From Ramlibacter cellulosilyticus (GTDB lineage Bacteria; Pseudomonadota; Gammaproteobacteria; Burkholderiales; Burkholderiaceae_C): a stretch of DNA of 64,000 nucleotides. The stretch is from NCBI RefSeq assembly GCF_014297465.1, contig NZ_JACORT010000003.1, forward strand, positions 372,001 through 436,000, read 5' to 3'. A program made the translations under genes and the position numbers. The stretch's first letter is position 1, and every line of letters starts with the position of its first letter. The notes under the pieces are model-generated. The model made no database searches, was not told the origin of the DNA, and saw only the letters and a program-made list of their open reading frames with translations. This document shows, piece by piece, positions 18,101 through 26,595 of this stretch.

Positions 18101-18260
18101 CTGGGTGATCGTGGGCGGCATGAGCCTGGGCACCGTGCTCACGGTGTTCGTGGTGCCCACCATGTACCTGCTGTTCGCCCGCAAGGAAGTGCCGGGGGCG
18201 AACAAGGCGGAGGCGCAGGAGCATGCGCACGGCCACCACGGCGAGCTGATCGCGAAATAA
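15114..18260 (+). CDS. RND efflux pump permease (AcrB/MexF family)
   Basis: This is a proton-driven inner-membrane exporter of 1048 residues, typical for hydrophobe/amphiphile RND pumps. It starts MQLPEIAIRRPVFATVLSLL. The proton-relay residues are visible as the Asp pair in LAIGLVVDDAIVMLEN and the Lys in GLITKHGILIVEFANQ. The two repeated halves each carry a large periplasmic domain. The C-terminus is His-rich (HAHGHHGELIAK). It sits directly after its adaptor with GAGGAGCC as ribosome site. Substrates cannot be inferred, and the pump must borrow an outer-membrane channel from elsewhere. Confidence 0.95.
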   Translation: MQLPEIAIRRPVFATVLSLLVLLVGLVSFTRLAVREYPKIDEPMVTVSVKYPGASAEVIESQVTKPLEDSIAGIDAVDVLTSISRAEQSQISVRFRLEKDADAAAAEVRDRTSRVRNKLPQSIEEPVIAKVEADAFPVIWLAFTSDTLNPLQINDLVNRIVKPRLQTVTGVADVRIYGERKYAMRVWLDPDKLAGFRLTTQDVEDAIRRSNLELPAGRIESQQREFSVTSQTDLVRPSQFAEIVVKNVSGFPVKIRDVARVEEAAADERSRVRLNGKTAISAGVIRQATANPLQLADGVREMIPKLKSDLPADVTVDIANDNSLFIDRSVKNVYRTIAEAIVLVALVIFVFLRTVRASIIPIITIPVSLIGTFAMMSLAGFTVNTLTLLALVLAIGLVVDDAIVMLENIFRHIEEGLDPFSAAIKGAREIGFAVITMTLTLVAVYAPLAFTPGRTGKLFVEFALALAGAVLVSGFVALTLTPMMCSKLLRHNPNPTWFDAHMERWLTAVSNGYARALRWVLLTRWQPKPGSHRVMGTLLQARWLILGVMLASALAIAAVWPTMKSELSPLEDRGTILASVNAPDGSTLEYTDRYAQALEKLGAPYKEFDRIFANVGNPTVSQASVVYRTVDWEERERTTLDMARELGPKTNSLPGVDAFIITPPSLGQGFRERPLNFVIQTSESYENLNRVVRQMMDEIAKNPGIVSPQVDLRLNKPELRIDVDRAKAADLGVSVEVVAKALETMLGGRIVTRYKRDAEQYDVIVQTQASGRSTPEDIDGIYVRGRNETMIPLSALVTVRESVSPRELNHFGQRRSASITASLSPDYSLGQALQFMDQTAAKVLKTGYTTELNGTSREFKNSQGALAIVFVLALFFIFLVLAAQFESFVDPFVILLSVPLSMIGALLALKWSGGSLNVYSQIGLITLVGLITKHGILIVEFANQLREQGLETVDAVVKAASQRLRPIMMTTGAMVLGALPLAIAHGAGAESRQQIGWVIVGGMSLGTVLTVFVVPTMYLLFARKEVPGANKAEAQEHAHGHHGELIAK

Positions 18261-18282
18261 CCCCGCGAAGGCGGCCAGGGCA

Positions 18283-18360
18283 CGTAGGCTGGGTTGCGCG
18301 AAGCGCACCCCAGCGATGCGCGCGAGCGCTGGGGTTCGCTGCCGCGAAACCCAGCCTACG
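18283..18360. repeat. Palindromic repeat, TAGGCTGGGTT family
   Basis: Perfect 13-base arms CGTAGGCTGGGTT (18283-18295) and AACCCAGCCTACG (18348-18360) enclose an inner inverted pair CCCCAGCG/CGCTGGGG. The same element occurs at 27211-27288 and 30446-30528, as a half copy at 30391, and inside dnaX. It may form a terminator-like structure after the RND pump gene but has no T run. Confidence 0.85.
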
Positions 18361-18428
18361 TTCCCGCCGGGAAACCCGGCCCACCGGGTTGACGCACCGT
18401 CCGCCTCGGGTGTGCAATCAGCCTCCCC

Positions 18429-18698
18429 ATGCCCACCGTCGATTTCGCCCCCGCGCTCACGCGGCACGTCGCCTGCCCACGGCAGGAAGTGCCGGCGGGG
18501 CCGCTCGCGGCGGTGCTCGACGCGGCGTTCGCCGCCGCGCCGGCGCTGCGGCCTTACGTCCTCGACGAGCAGGGCGCGGTGCGCAAGCACGTGGCCGTGT
18601 TCGTCAACGGGGAGCTGATCCCCAGCCGCACCGACCTCGGCCGCCCGCTGGCGGCGACCGACCGCGTGCACGTCATCCAGGCCCTCACAGGAGGATGA
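18429..18698 (+). CDS. MoaD/ThiS-like ubiquitin-fold protein
   Basis: The 89-residue protein ends in Thr-Gly-Gly, as sulfur carriers such as MoaD and ThiS do for adenylation and thiocarboxylate formation. The segment HVAVFVNGELIPSRTDL and the ending DRVHVIQALTGG fit the beta-grasp fold. The next gene starts one base after its stop and encodes an Asp-box propeller, so the pair should be co-translated. It is near moeA-mobA-moaA but on the other strand. It may therefore be a dedicated carrier for its partner rather than the molybdopterin synthase subunit. Its role is inferred only. Confidence 0.7.
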   Translation: MPTVDFAPALTRHVACPRQEVPAGPLAAVLDAAFAAAPALRPYVLDEQGAVRKHVAVFVNGELIPSRTDLGRPLAATDRVHVIQALTGG

Positions 18699-18699
18699 G

Positions 18700-19785
18700 A
18701 TGCAGAACCTGCTCGTCGCCACCCGCAAGGGCCTCTTCGTCCTCCCGCCCGCGAAACACGGCTGGCAGCTCACGCGGCCGCACTTTCCCGGCGAACCCGT
18801 GACGCAGGTCGTGCGGGATGCGGCGGACGGCACCTTGTACGCCGCGCTGCGGCTCGGCCACTTCGGCGTGAAGCTCAAGCGCAGCAGCGACGGCGGCGCG
18901 ACCTGGGACGACATCGCTTCGCCCGCCTTTCCGCCCAAGCCCACGGAAGGCCCGTGGAAGGACGACCCGACGCCCTGGACCGTCGACCTCGTGTGGAGCC
19001 TGGAAGCGGGCGGCGGCCGGCTCTGGGCCGGCGCCTTGCCGGCGGGGCTCTTCGTGTCGGAAGACCGCGGGGAGAGCTGGCGCCTGGTGGACAGCCTCTG
19101 GGACCGCCCCGACCGCAAGGAGTGGATGGGCGGCGGCTACGACCATGCGGGCATCCACACGATCCTGGTCGACCCGCGCGACGCGGACCACGTGACGCTG
19201 GCGATTTCCTGCGGTGGCGTGTGGCAGACGCGCGATGCCGGCCGCACCTGGCGCAACACCTCCGAAGGGCTGGACGCCGGAGCGTACATGCCGCCCGAGC
19301 GCCGCTTCGACGGCAACATCCAGGACGTGCACCGCGTCTCCTCCTGCGCGGCGCAGCCGGACACGCTCTGGCTGCAGCACCACTGCGGCATGTACCGCAG
19401 CACCGACGGCGGGCTGCACTGGCAGCCGATGGACGCCCCGCAGCCCAGCGGCTTCGGCTTCGCGGTGGCCGCGCATCCGCGCGATCCGCAGCGCGCCTGG
19501 TTCGTCCCGGCGCATTCGGACCAGCAGCGCGTGCCGGTCGACGGCCAGATGGTGGTGACGCAGACGCGCGACGGCGGCCGCACCTTCCAGTCCCTGCACT
19601 ACGGGCTGCCGCCCAAGGACGCCTACCACCTCGTGTACCGGCACGCGCTCGCGTGCACGGACGATGGCCGCGCGCTCGCGATGGGGTCGACGACGGGCGG
19701 CTTGTGGTTCAGCGATGACGAGGGCCAGCTGTGGCACTGCCTCTCGCGCGACCTGCCGCCGATCGCGGTGGTCCGGTTCGCATGA
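18700..19785 (+). CDS. Asp-box beta-propeller protein (sialidase-fold)
   Basis: The 361-residue protein carries about six Asp-box-like motifs (S/T-x-D-x-G-x-x-W/F): SSDGGATW, SEDRGESW, TRDAGRTW, STDGGLHW, TRDGGRTF and SDDEGQLW. This spacing indicates a six-bladed propeller like sialidases and VPS10-type repeats. No signal peptide is seen and the catalytic Arg triad of sialidases is not evident, so glycosidase activity is doubtful. A strong AGGAGGATGAG ribosome site lies in the end of the MoaD-like gene. Pairing with a sulfur-carrier-like gene suggests a shared, uncharacterised function. Confidence 0.7.
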   Translation: MQNLLVATRKGLFVLPPAKHGWQLTRPHFPGEPVTQVVRDAADGTLYAALRLGHFGVKLKRSSDGGATWDDIASPAFPPKPTEGPWKDDPTPWTVDLVWSLEAGGGRLWAGALPAGLFVSEDRGESWRLVDSLWDRPDRKEWMGGGYDHAGIHTILVDPRDADHVTLAISCGGVWQTRDAGRTWRNTSEGLDAGAYMPPERRFDGNIQDVHRVSSCAAQPDTLWLQHHCGMYRSTDGGLHWQPMDAPQPSGFGFAVAAHPRDPQRAWFVPAHSDQQRVPVDGQMVVTQTRDGGRTFQSLHYGLPPKDAYHLVYRHALACTDDGRALAMGSTTGGLWFSDDEGQLWHCLSRDLPPIAVVRFA

Positions 19786-19843
19786 GCCGCCGGGCCGCCC
19801 CAAGGCGCATGGCCCCGCAGCGCGTAGCGCGGAGGGTCGTCCG

Positions 19844-20611
19844 GTGAGCACCGTCGCCGGCGATGCGGCGCAGGCCGGGCGGCCGCGCGCTGCCTCCGTG
19901 CGCTTCGTGCCCACGGGCGCCATCACCCCGGACCTGTGGGACGAGCTGTGGGCGCTGACCTGCCGCTTCTACCAGGCCGATCGCGCCTACGTGGAGGAGA
20001 AGCTGAAGGGGCACCAGCACATCGTGCTGTTCCGCGACCGCGGCGACGGCACGCTGGTGGGCATGGCGGCCGTGCAGGTCGACGCGCTGCAGGTCCAGGA
20101 GCGCAGGCTGCTGATGATCTTCACCTCGCACGCGATCGTCGACGAGCGCTACCGCGGGCAGAACCTGCTGCAGCGCGCCGGCGCGCGCAGCTACCTGCGT
20201 TGCTGGCTGCGGTATCCGCTGCACCGCAAGTACTGGGTGTTCGACACCTTCAGCTACAGGAGCTATCTGCTCCTGCCGCGCAACATGCGGGAGTTCTGGC
20301 CGCGCCGGGACCGGCCGACGCCCGGGCACGAAGCGGCCGTCATGGAGGCGTACGGGCGGCTGAAGTACGGCGAGAGCTGGCGGGACGGCGTCATCGCGCG
20401 CTCGCCGCGCAAGAAGCTGCTGCCGCAGACGGCATCGCTCACGCCGGAGCTGCAGCGCCATCCGGACCTGGCGTTCTTCGCCAGCGTGAATCCGGGGCAC
20501 GCGGAGGGCGACATGCTGCTGTGCCTGTGCCCCTTGAGCGCCGCGAACTGGTGGGGGATCGCGTCGCGGTGGGCCGCGCGCGCCTGGCGAGGGCGGCGCG
20601 GACCGGCCTAG
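19844..20611 (+). CDS. GNAT-like protein of unknown function
   Basis: The 255-residue protein resembles GNAT acyltransferases in its middle: LVGMAAVQVDALQVQ, then LMIFTSHAIVDERYRGQNLL with an acyl-CoA-loop-like RGQNLLQRAGARSYL. No family with a known substrate is recognised. The GTG start at 19844 is chosen because GGAGG lies eight bases upstream, just after the propeller gene. It converges on moeA with one base between stops. Confidence 0.5.
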   Translation: MSTVAGDAAQAGRPRAASVRFVPTGAITPDLWDELWALTCRFYQADRAYVEEKLKGHQHIVLFRDRGDGTLVGMAAVQVDALQVQERRLLMIFTSHAIVDERYRGQNLLQRAGARSYLRCWLRYPLHRKYWVFDTFSYRSYLLLPRNMREFWPRRDRPTPGHEAAVMEAYGRLKYGESWRDGVIARSPRKKLLPQTASLTPELQRHPDLAFFASVNPGHAEGDMLLCLCPLSAANWWGIASRWAARAWRGRRGPA

Positions 20612-20612
20612 C

Positions 20613-21881
20613 TCAGAGCGCGCCCTCGAACATCATCACGTCCACCTCGTCGCCCACCGCGACGTTGCCCTGCGCGTGGTGCAGCACGACGAGGCCGTTG
20701 GCCTGCACCATGGAGCTGAGGACGCCGGAGCCCTGGTTGCCCGTGGTGCGCACTTCCAGCGTGCCTTGCGGCGTGCGCGTGACGATGCCGCGCTGGTACT
20801 CGGTGCGGCCCGGCTTCTTGCGCATGGCTTCGCCGCTGTGCGCCTTGAGGTAGAGCGGCGCTTCCGGGCGCGCGCCCATCATGCGCAGCAGGGCAGGACG
20901 CACGAAGGCGAGGAAGGTCACCATCACGGCCACCGGGTTGCCCGGCAGGCCGAACAGCACGGACTCGCCGATCCGGCCGACGGCCATGGGCCGCCCGGGA
21001 CGCATGGCGATCTTCCAGAACGCCACGTCGCCCAGCTTCTTCATCATGGCCTTGGTGAAGTCCGCTTCGCCCACGCTCACGCCGCCGCTGGTGATGATCG
21101 CGTCGGCCCGGGAAGCCGCGTCGCGGAAGGCCTGTTCCAGCAGCGCGGGCTCGTCGCGCACGACGCCCAGGTCGATGACTTCGCAGCCCAGGCGCGCGAG
21201 CAGGCCGTGCACCGTGTAGCGGTTGCTGTCGTACACCGCGCCTTCGCGCTGCGGTTCGCCGAGGGTGAGGATCTCGTCCCCGGTGGAGAAGTAGGCGACC
21301 CTCAGCCGGCGGAACACCTCGACCTGCGCGATGCCGAGGCTGGCCACCAGGCCCAGCGCCGCGGGGCCGAGGCGCTCGCCCGCACGCAGCGCCGGCTTGC
21401 CTTCCATCAGGTCTTCGCCCTTGCACCGGCGGTTGTCCCCGGGCTGCAGCAGGCCCGCGGGGATCTCGATGCGGCCGTCGGCACCGGTCTTCGTGAACTC
21501 CTGCGGCACCACCGTGTCGAGGCCCGCCGGCATGATCGCGCCGGTCATGATCTTCACGCACTGGCCGGGGCCGACTTCGCCCTGCCAGGCCTTGCCGGCG
21601 AGCGCGGTGCCCACGACTTCCAGGCGCAGCGCGCCGGACGCGAGCTGCGCGCCGGCGAAGGCGAAGCCGTCCATCGCGGAGTTGTCGTGCGGCGGCACGC
21701 TGATCGGCGACACCAGGTCGCGCGCCAGCACGCGGCCCAGTGCATCGCGGACGCCGACCGATTCGGTTGCGCGCACCGGCGAGACCAGCTGCGCGAGGAA
21801 CTCGCCGACGCCGTCGGCGCTCAGCGCCTGCGGGTCGTAGCCTTGCAGGCGCGACGCGATCTCGGCGATGCTCGCGTTCAC
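20613..21881 (-). CDS. moeA: Molybdopterin molybdenumtransferase MoeA
   Basis: MoeA inserts molybdate into adenylated molybdopterin in the last common step of cofactor synthesis. The 422-residue product has [13 protein letters not shown], the [12 protein letters not shown] motif and [12 protein letters not shown] of the MoeA/MogA fold. The GTG start at 21881 overlaps the mobA stop (GTGA), and the conserved N-terminus [16 protein letters not shown] begins there. It is co-transcribed with mobA and probably moaA. Confidence 0.95.
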   Translation of the reverse strand: MNASIAEIASRLQGYDPQALSADGVGEFLAQLVSPVRATESVGVRDALGRVLARDLVSPISVPPHDNSAMDGFAFAGAQLASGALRLEVVGTALAGKAWQGEVGPGQCVKIMTGAIMPAGLDTVVPQEFTKTGADGRIEIPAGLLQPGDNRRCKGEDLMEGKPALRAGERLGPAALGLVASLGIAQVEVFRRLRVAYFSTGDEILTLGEPQREGAVYDSNRYTVHGLLARLGCEVIDLGVVRDEPALLEQAFRDAASRADAIITSGGVSVGEADFTKAMMKKLGDVAFWKIAMRPGRPMAVGRIGESVLFGLPGNPVAVMVTFLAFVRPALLRMMGARPEAPLYLKAHSGEAMRKKPGRTEYQRGIVTRTPQGTLEVRTTGNQGSGVLSSMVQANGLVVLHHAQGNVAVGDEVDVMMFEGAL

Positions 21882-22504
21882 CGCTGTTGCTCCAGCCGGT
21901 GCAGCTCGGCGACGGTGTTCGCGTTGGAGAAGGCCGCGGCGTCCTCGAACTCCACCAGCACCGTCCGGTGCTCCGCGGTCCAGGCATCGATCTTGCGGCC
22001 GCCGCCCTGCGTGAAGCGCACGAGGCTTTCCATGAGCTCGCGCTTCAGCAGCGAGAAGACCGGTTGCGCGCGCACCTGCGAGCCTGCCCCGGACTCCGAT
22101 CCGGGGTCTGCCTCCCGCGCCGCGGCCATGGCGATGTCGGCGTCGTCGCGCACCAGCGCCTCGGCCAGGCGCTGCACGAGGTCCTGCGGGAAGAGGGGGG
22201 TGTCGCACGGCACGGTGACCAGGTAGCCGGTCTCGCAGTGCTCCAGCCCGGTGAGGAAGCCGGCCAGCGGCCCGGCATAGTCCGCGAGCACGTCGGGCCA
22301 CACCGGCACGCCGAACGATTCGTAGGCCGCGAGGTTGCGGTTGGCGTTGATCATCATGTCGCCCACCTGCGGCGCCAGGCGCAGCAGCGTGAACATCGCC
22401 ATCGGCATGCCGCGGAAATTCTGCAGGCCCTTGTCGGCCCCGCCCATGCGCGAGCCGCGGCCGCCGGCGAGGATCACGCCGGTGACGTCGTCCTTGGAGA
22501 TCAT
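21878..22504 (-). CDS. mobA: Molybdenum cofactor guanylyltransferase MobA
   Basis: MobA adds GMP to molybdopterin to make the guanine dinucleotide cofactor used by DMSO-reductase-family enzymes. The 208-residue product shows the nucleotide-binding [16 protein letters not shown] at residues 12-27 and the metal-binding [15 protein letters not shown]. Length is normal. It lies between moaA and moeA, overlapping moeA by four bases. A repeat separates it from moaA. Confidence 0.95.
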   Translation of the reverse strand: MISKDDVTGVILAGGRGSRMGGADKGLQNFRGMPMAMFTLLRLAPQVGDMMINANRNLAAYESFGVPVWPDVLADYAGPLAGFLTGLEHCETGYLVTVPCDTPLFPQDLVQRLAEALVRDDADIAMAAAREADPGSESGAGSQVRAQPVFSLLKRELMESLVRFTQGGGRKIDAWTAEHRTVLVEFEDAAAFSNANTVAELHRLEQQR

Positions 22505-22525
22505 GGGCGGGGATTATCCGCCGTC

Positions 22526-22560
22526 CGGTGGGGTTCGCTGTCGCTCACCACCACCCTACA
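22526..22560. repeat. Half copy of the GTGGGGTTCGCT repeat family
   Basis: The sequence CGGTGGGGTTCGCTG, then TCGCTCACC and CCACCCTACA matches one side of the large palindrome at 36732-36841. It occupies the gap between moaA and mobA. Confidence 0.65.
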
Positions 22561-22573
22561 AGGCCGGGGCGGT

Positions 22574-23689
22574 TCAGCCGCCGATGTAGCTCATCTCGAC
22601 GCGGCGGCCGCCGGGGCCCGTGTCTGCCGCCATCGTGCCGCGCAGCTCGGAGTAGCGATCGCTGCGGCCCTGCCAGATGTGGCCGATCGCCGATGCGATT
22701 TCCTCGTCGCCCGCGCCGCCGCGCAGCAGCGCGCGCAGGTCGTAGCCGTTGTGCGCGAAGAGGCACAGGTACAGCTTGCCTTCCGTGGACAGCCGCGCCC
22801 GGTTGCAGTCGCCGCAGAACGCCTGCGTCACGCTGCTGATGAAGCCCACCTCGCCCTCGCCGTCGGCATAGCCCCAGCGTTCGGCGGTCTCGCCGGGCAC
22901 GGTGGGGTCCAGCTGCACCAGCGGGAATTCGGCAGCGATCCGGGCGCGCACCTCGGACGAGGGCATCACTTCGTCCATGCGCCAGCCGTTGGTGGCGCCG
23001 ACGTCCATGTACTCGATGAAGCGCAGCACGATGCCGCTGCCGCGGAAATGCCGTGCCATCGTCAGGATCTCGTGCTCGTTGGTGCCGCGCTTCACGACCA
23101 TGTTGACCTTGACCGGGCCCAGGCCCGCCTCGCGCGCCGCGGCAATGCCTTCCAGCACCTCCGCGACGGGGAAGTCCACGTCGTTCATGCGGCGGAACAC
23201 CGCGTCGTCCAGGCCGTCGAGGCTGACGGTCACGCGCTGCAGGCCGGCGTCCTTCAAGGCCTTCGCCTTGCGCGCGAGCAGCGAGCCGTTGGTGGTCAGC
23301 GTGAGTTCCGGCGGCGTGCCTTCCACCGTGCGCAGCTGCGCCAGCTGGTCGACGAGCACTTCCAGGTTCTTGCGCAGCAGCGGTTCGCCGCCCGTGAGGC
23401 GGATCTTGCGCACGCCGTGGGCCAGGAACTGGCGCGCGAGGCGCGTGATCTCCTCGAAGCTCAGCAGCGACGCATGCGGCAGGTACTTGTAGTCCTTGTC
23501 GAAGACTTCCTTCGGCATGCAGTAGCTGCAGCGGAAGTTGCAGCGGTCGGTGACGCTGATGCGCAGGTCGCGCAAGGGCCGCCCGAGCGTGTCCGCCAGC
23601 AGGCCCGTCGCGGGCACGGCGCGCTCGGGCACGGCGGCGCGCAGCGCCACCAGGCGCTGGTCCACCAGGGGGATCACGCGTTCAGCCAT
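22574..23689 (-). CDS. moaA: GTP 3',8-cyclase MoaA
   Basis: MoaA is the radical-SAM enzyme that starts molybdenum cofactor synthesis from GTP. The 371-residue product has the N-terminal cluster motif CNFRCSYC (cysteines 50, 54, 57), the SAM-binding [14 protein letters not shown] and a C-terminal cluster region around [17 protein letters not shown]. It ends in Gly-Gly, which is needed for activity in the family. It is the first gene of the moaA-mobA-moeA group on the minus strand. moaC and moaE are not in the window. Confidence 0.96.
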   Translation of the reverse strand: MAERVIPLVDQRLVALRAAVPERAVPATGLLADTLGRPLRDLRISVTDRCNFRCSYCMPKEVFDKDYKYLPHASLLSFEEITRLARQFLAHGVRKIRLTGGEPLLRKNLEVLVDQLAQLRTVEGTPPELTLTTNGSLLARKAKALKDAGLQRVTVSLDGLDDAVFRRMNDVDFPVAEVLEGIAAAREAGLGPVKVNMVVKRGTNEHEILTMARHFRGSGIVLRFIEYMDVGATNGWRMDEVMPSSEVRARIAAEFPLVQLDPTVPGETAERWGYADGEGEVGFISSVTQAFCGDCNRARLSTEGKLYLCLFAHNGYDLRALLRGGAGDEEIASAIGHIWQGRSDRYSELRGTMAADTGPGGRRVEMSYIGG

Positions 23690-23750
23690 GGGCCGATTGT
23701 GCGGGCAGGGCGATGTCCTGCCAAATGACCGGAATCAAGACCCCGGAACC

Positions 23751-24512
23751 CTAGACGCAGCGGGCGCCGTCCACCTCGATGCAGACGCCGGAGATGAAGG
23801 CGGCCTCGTCGCTGGCCAGGTACAGGGCGGCGTTCGCCACGTCCAGGGCAGTCGAAAAGCGCCCCAGCGGGATCGTGGCGAGGAATTTCGCACGGCGGGC
23901 CTCGTCCACCGGGCCGCCGGCGAATTCCGCGGACAGGCCCGTGTCCGGGTTGAACACCGGGTTGATGCAGTTCACGCGGATGTTGTCCGGGCCCAGTTCG
24001 GCCGCCAGCGACTTGCTGGTGGTGATCACGGCCCCCTTGGAGCCGTTGTACCAGGTCAGGCCGGGCCGGGGCCGCACGCCCGCGGTGGAGGCGATGTTGA
24101 TGAAGGCCCCGCCCTTGTTGGCGCGGAAGGCCGGCACCGCGTGGATGGTCGAGAGGTAGATGCTCTTCATGTTGATCGCGTAGACGCGGTCGAACTCCTC
24201 CTCGCTCACTTCCAGCGCGGGACGGTTGCGGTGCGTCCAGCCGGCGTTGTTGACCATGACATCCAGCTTGCCGTGGCGCTGCACGGCGGCCTCCACCAGC
24301 GCCTTCACGTCCGCGGACTTCGTGACGTCCGCGCGGACGAAGCTGGCCTGGCCGCCCTCGGCCCGGATGGCCGCCGCCACCGCCTCTCCGCGGTCCACGG
24401 CGATGTCGTTCACGATCACCCGCGCGCCTTCGGCGGCCAGCCGGTGGGCGATGCCCTCGCCGATGCCGCCGCCCGAACCCGTGACGATGATGGATTTGCC
24501 CTCGACCCGCAT
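23751..24512 (-). CDS. Short-chain dehydrogenase/reductase
   Basis: The 253-residue product is a classical NAD(P)-dependent SDR. It has TGSGGGIG at 11-18, NNAG, the catalytic Ser in NIASTAG and YNGSK with the catalytic Tyr/Lys. The stretch NPVFNPDTGLSAEF after the active site and the ending GVCIEVDGARCV fit glucose-dehydrogenase/FabG-like members. An Asp at the end of beta-2 (VNDIAVDRGEA) suggests NAD rather than NADP. The substrate is unknown. The start at MRVEGKSIIVTG is set by the fold. Confidence 0.88.
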   Translation of the reverse strand: MRVEGKSIIVTGSGGGIGEGIAHRLAAEGARVIVNDIAVDRGEAVAAAIRAEGGQASFVRADVTKSADVKALVEAAVQRHGKLDVMVNNAGWTHRNRPALEVSEEEFDRVYAINMKSIYLSTIHAVPAFRANKGGAFINIASTAGVRPRPGLTWYNGSKGAVITTSKSLAAELGPDNIRVNCINPVFNPDTGLSAEFAGGPVDEARRAKFLATIPLGRFSTALDVANAALYLASDEAAFISGVCIEVDGARCV

Positions 24513-24689
24513 GTGCGCTCCTTGTTTCGCCCGCCGGCCGCGCCGTGAAAATTCTCCGCGCCGGCCCTGTTTTCTGAAAGAGGCGCCCGGGGCACTGGAC
24601 CCCGCGCTGCCTCTGCATAGAGTTCGATTGTTGCTGATTTCCGCCGCGGTCCCCGAGCCCGCGCCGCGGCCCAGAGGCAGGAGTACCAC

Positions 24690-25409
24690 ATGCCCTTCAT
24701 CGCGCTTTCGCGTTTCGCCCGAGCGCTGCTGCTCGTCCTGGCCTTCCTGCTTGCCGCGGCCGCCGCCCAGGCGCAGGACCGCAAGAAGAACTTCGCCCCC
24801 GGCTTCACCGCCCGCACGGCCGATTCGCGCCTGCTGGTCCTGCCGGCGGACATCGAGCTGTATTCCATGAGCGCGGGCGGGGTGATCGAGCCGCGCGCGG
24901 ACTGGACCGAGGCGGCGCAGAAGCATTTCGGCGCCGCGCTGGCGTCGCAAGGCAAGCTCCTCGGCGGCAAGGTCACGCGCATGGCGCTGCCGGAAGCCGA
25001 GGAGTTCTCGGACGTGGTCACGCTGCACCGCGCCGTCGCCGACGCCATCGGCCTGCACCACCGGGGCGGCCTGATGGAGCTCGCCACCAAGGGCGACCGC
25101 CTCGACTGGTCGCTCGGCGACGCGGTGCAGCCGCTGCGCGAGCGCACCGGCGCCGACTACGCGCTCTTCACCTGGATCCGCGACAGCTACGCGAGCAGCG
25201 AGCGCAAGATCGCCATGGCGGCCCTGGCGCTGCTCGGGGCGATCAGCCTCGGTGGCGAGCAGGAGGGCTACGCGTCGCTCGTGGACCTGCGCACCGGCCG
25301 CGTCGTCTGGTTCAACCAGCTCAGCCGCATGTCCGGCGACCTGCGCGACGCGGAGCCGGCCGTCGAGACGGTGCAGACCCTGCTCAAGGGCTTTCCCGGT
25401 TTCCAGTGA
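24690..25409 (+). CDS. Exported protein of unknown function next to an M48 peptidase
   Basis: The 239-residue product has a signal peptide (ALLLVLAFLLAAAAAQAQ). No named domain is recognised. A hydrophobic stretch (AMAALALLGAISLGG) lies near residue 175, and EGYASLVDLRTGRVVWFNQL resembles periplasmic proteins with a beta-rich C-terminal end. It starts a three-gene unit with the M48 peptidase and a lipoprotein, with seven bases to the next gene. Confidence 0.6.
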   Translation: MPFIALSRFARALLLVLAFLLAAAAAQAQDRKKNFAPGFTARTADSRLLVLPADIELYSMSAGGVIEPRADWTEAAQKHFGAALASQGKLLGGKVTRMALPEAEEFSDVVTLHRAVADAIGLHHRGGLMELATKGDRLDWSLGDAVQPLRERTGADYALFTWIRDSYASSERKIAMAALALLGAISLGGEQEGYASLVDLRTGRVVWFNQLSRMSGDLRDAEPAVETVQTLLKGFPGFQ

Positions 25410-25416
25410 GGCAGCC

Positions 25417-26595
25417 ATGAACCGATTCCCCCGCACCCGCCGCTTCCTCCGTTCCGCCTGCACGCGCGGCGTCGCCGTCGCGACGCTGGTCGTCCTGCCG
25501 GCGCTCGCGCAGGACCTCTCCGCCATCAAGGTGCCCCCGCGCTTCACCCGTCCCGCCGCCGACACGGACGAGGGCGGCCTGTGGGGGCTGATGGACCGCG
25601 AGGAGGCGCGGCTGAAGCGCAGCCCGCTCACCATCCGCGACAAGGAGCTGCAGGCCTACCTGCAGGACCTGGTCTGCCGCGTGAGCGAAGGCCATTGCCC
25701 GGACATCCGCGTGACGCCGGTGCGCACGCCGCATTTCAACGCGATGATGGCGCCCAACGGCATGATGATCGTGTGGAGCGGCCTGCTGCTGCGCGTGGAG
25801 AACGAGGCGCAGCTCGCCGCCATCCTGGGGCACGAACTCGGGCACTACCTCGAGCGGCACACCGTGGAGCAGCTGCGGGCGCAGAAGGACACCGCGGTGC
25901 TGTCGACGATGGTGGGCATGATCGGCGGCGTCGGTACCTTCCTCGGCCAGATCGGCCTGGCCGCCAACCTGATGGCTTTCTCGCGCGAGCACGAGGTGCG
26001 CGCGGACCGCATGGGCATGCGCCTCATGCGCCTGGCCGGCTACGACGGGCGGGAAGCGGCGGCGGTGTGGAGCAACCTGCTGGAGGAGCTGAAGGTCACC
26101 GGCGGCAAGGACGCGGGCAAGCACGGCGACATCTTCGACACGCACCCCGTGACGGCGGGACGCCGCGACGAGCTGCGGCAGCTCGCGGGCGACGCCGGCG
26201 GCATCATCGGCGAGGAGCGTTACCGCCAGGTGATCGCGCCGATGCGCCTGGGCTGGCTGCAGGACGAGGTCAAGCGCGGCCAGTACGAGGAGAGCCTGGT
26301 GCTCTTCGGCCGCATGCTGCGCAAGGACGCGAAGGACGCCCAGGTGCTGTTCGCGCGCGGCGAGGTCTACCGCCTGCGCGACGAGGGCGGCGACGCCGAG
26401 CGCGCCCTGGCCGACCTGAACCTCGCGAGCGGCCTCGACAAGGCGCCGGCCGAGACCTTCCGCTCCCTGGGCCTGCTGTACCGGCAGCGCAGCGACAAGG
26501 CCGCGGCCGCGGACGCCTTCAAGACCTATCTCGCGCGCGCCCCGCAGGCAGCGGATGCGGCCATGGTGCGGAGCTACCTGGAGGAAGTGCAATGA
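25417..26595 (+). CDS. Exported M48 family metallopeptidase with TPR-like tail (BepA-like)
   Basis: This is a zinc peptidase of the M48/BepA type, which in other bacteria helps quality control of outer-membrane proteins. The 392-residue product has a signal peptide ending ALAQ, the zinc motif HELGH near residue 139 and the third ligand Glu in REHEVRADRMG. The C-terminal part is helical (QVLFARGEVYRLRDEGGDAE, ETFRSLGLLYRQRSDKAAAA) like tetratricopeptide repeats. The start is the ATG eight bases after the previous stop. It overlaps the lipoprotein gene by four bases. Confidence 0.88.
   Translation: MNRFPRTRRFLRSACTRGVAVATLVVLPALAQDLSAIKVPPRFTRPAADTDEGGLWGLMDREEARLKRSPLTIRDKELQAYLQDLVCRVSEGHCPDIRVTPVRTPHFNAMMAPNGMMIVWSGLLLRVENEAQLAAILGHELGHYLERHTVEQLRAQKDTAVLSTMVGMIGGVGTFLGQIGLAANLMAFSREHEVRADRMGMRLMRLAGYDGREAAAVWSNLLEELKVTGGKDAGKHGDIFDTHPVTAGRRDELRQLAGDAGGIIGEERYRQVIAPMRLGWLQDEVKRGQYEESLVLFGRMLRKDAKDAQVLFARGEVYRLRDEGGDAERALADLNLASGLDKAPAETFRSLGLLYRQRSDKAAAADAFKTYLARAPQAADAAMVRSYLEEVQ

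Noticed and set aside
18429-18698. Calling this gene moaD of the molybdenum cofactor pathway
   Set aside because: It is coupled to a propeller gene on the opposite strand from moaA-mobA-moeA, and moaE is absent, so the specific name is not supported.
14859-19118. A 1419-codon open frame antisense to the RND and propeller genes
   Set aside because: It has repetitive His/Arg/Asp-rich content typical of antisense frames in high-GC DNA, and it lies opposite clearly conserved genes.
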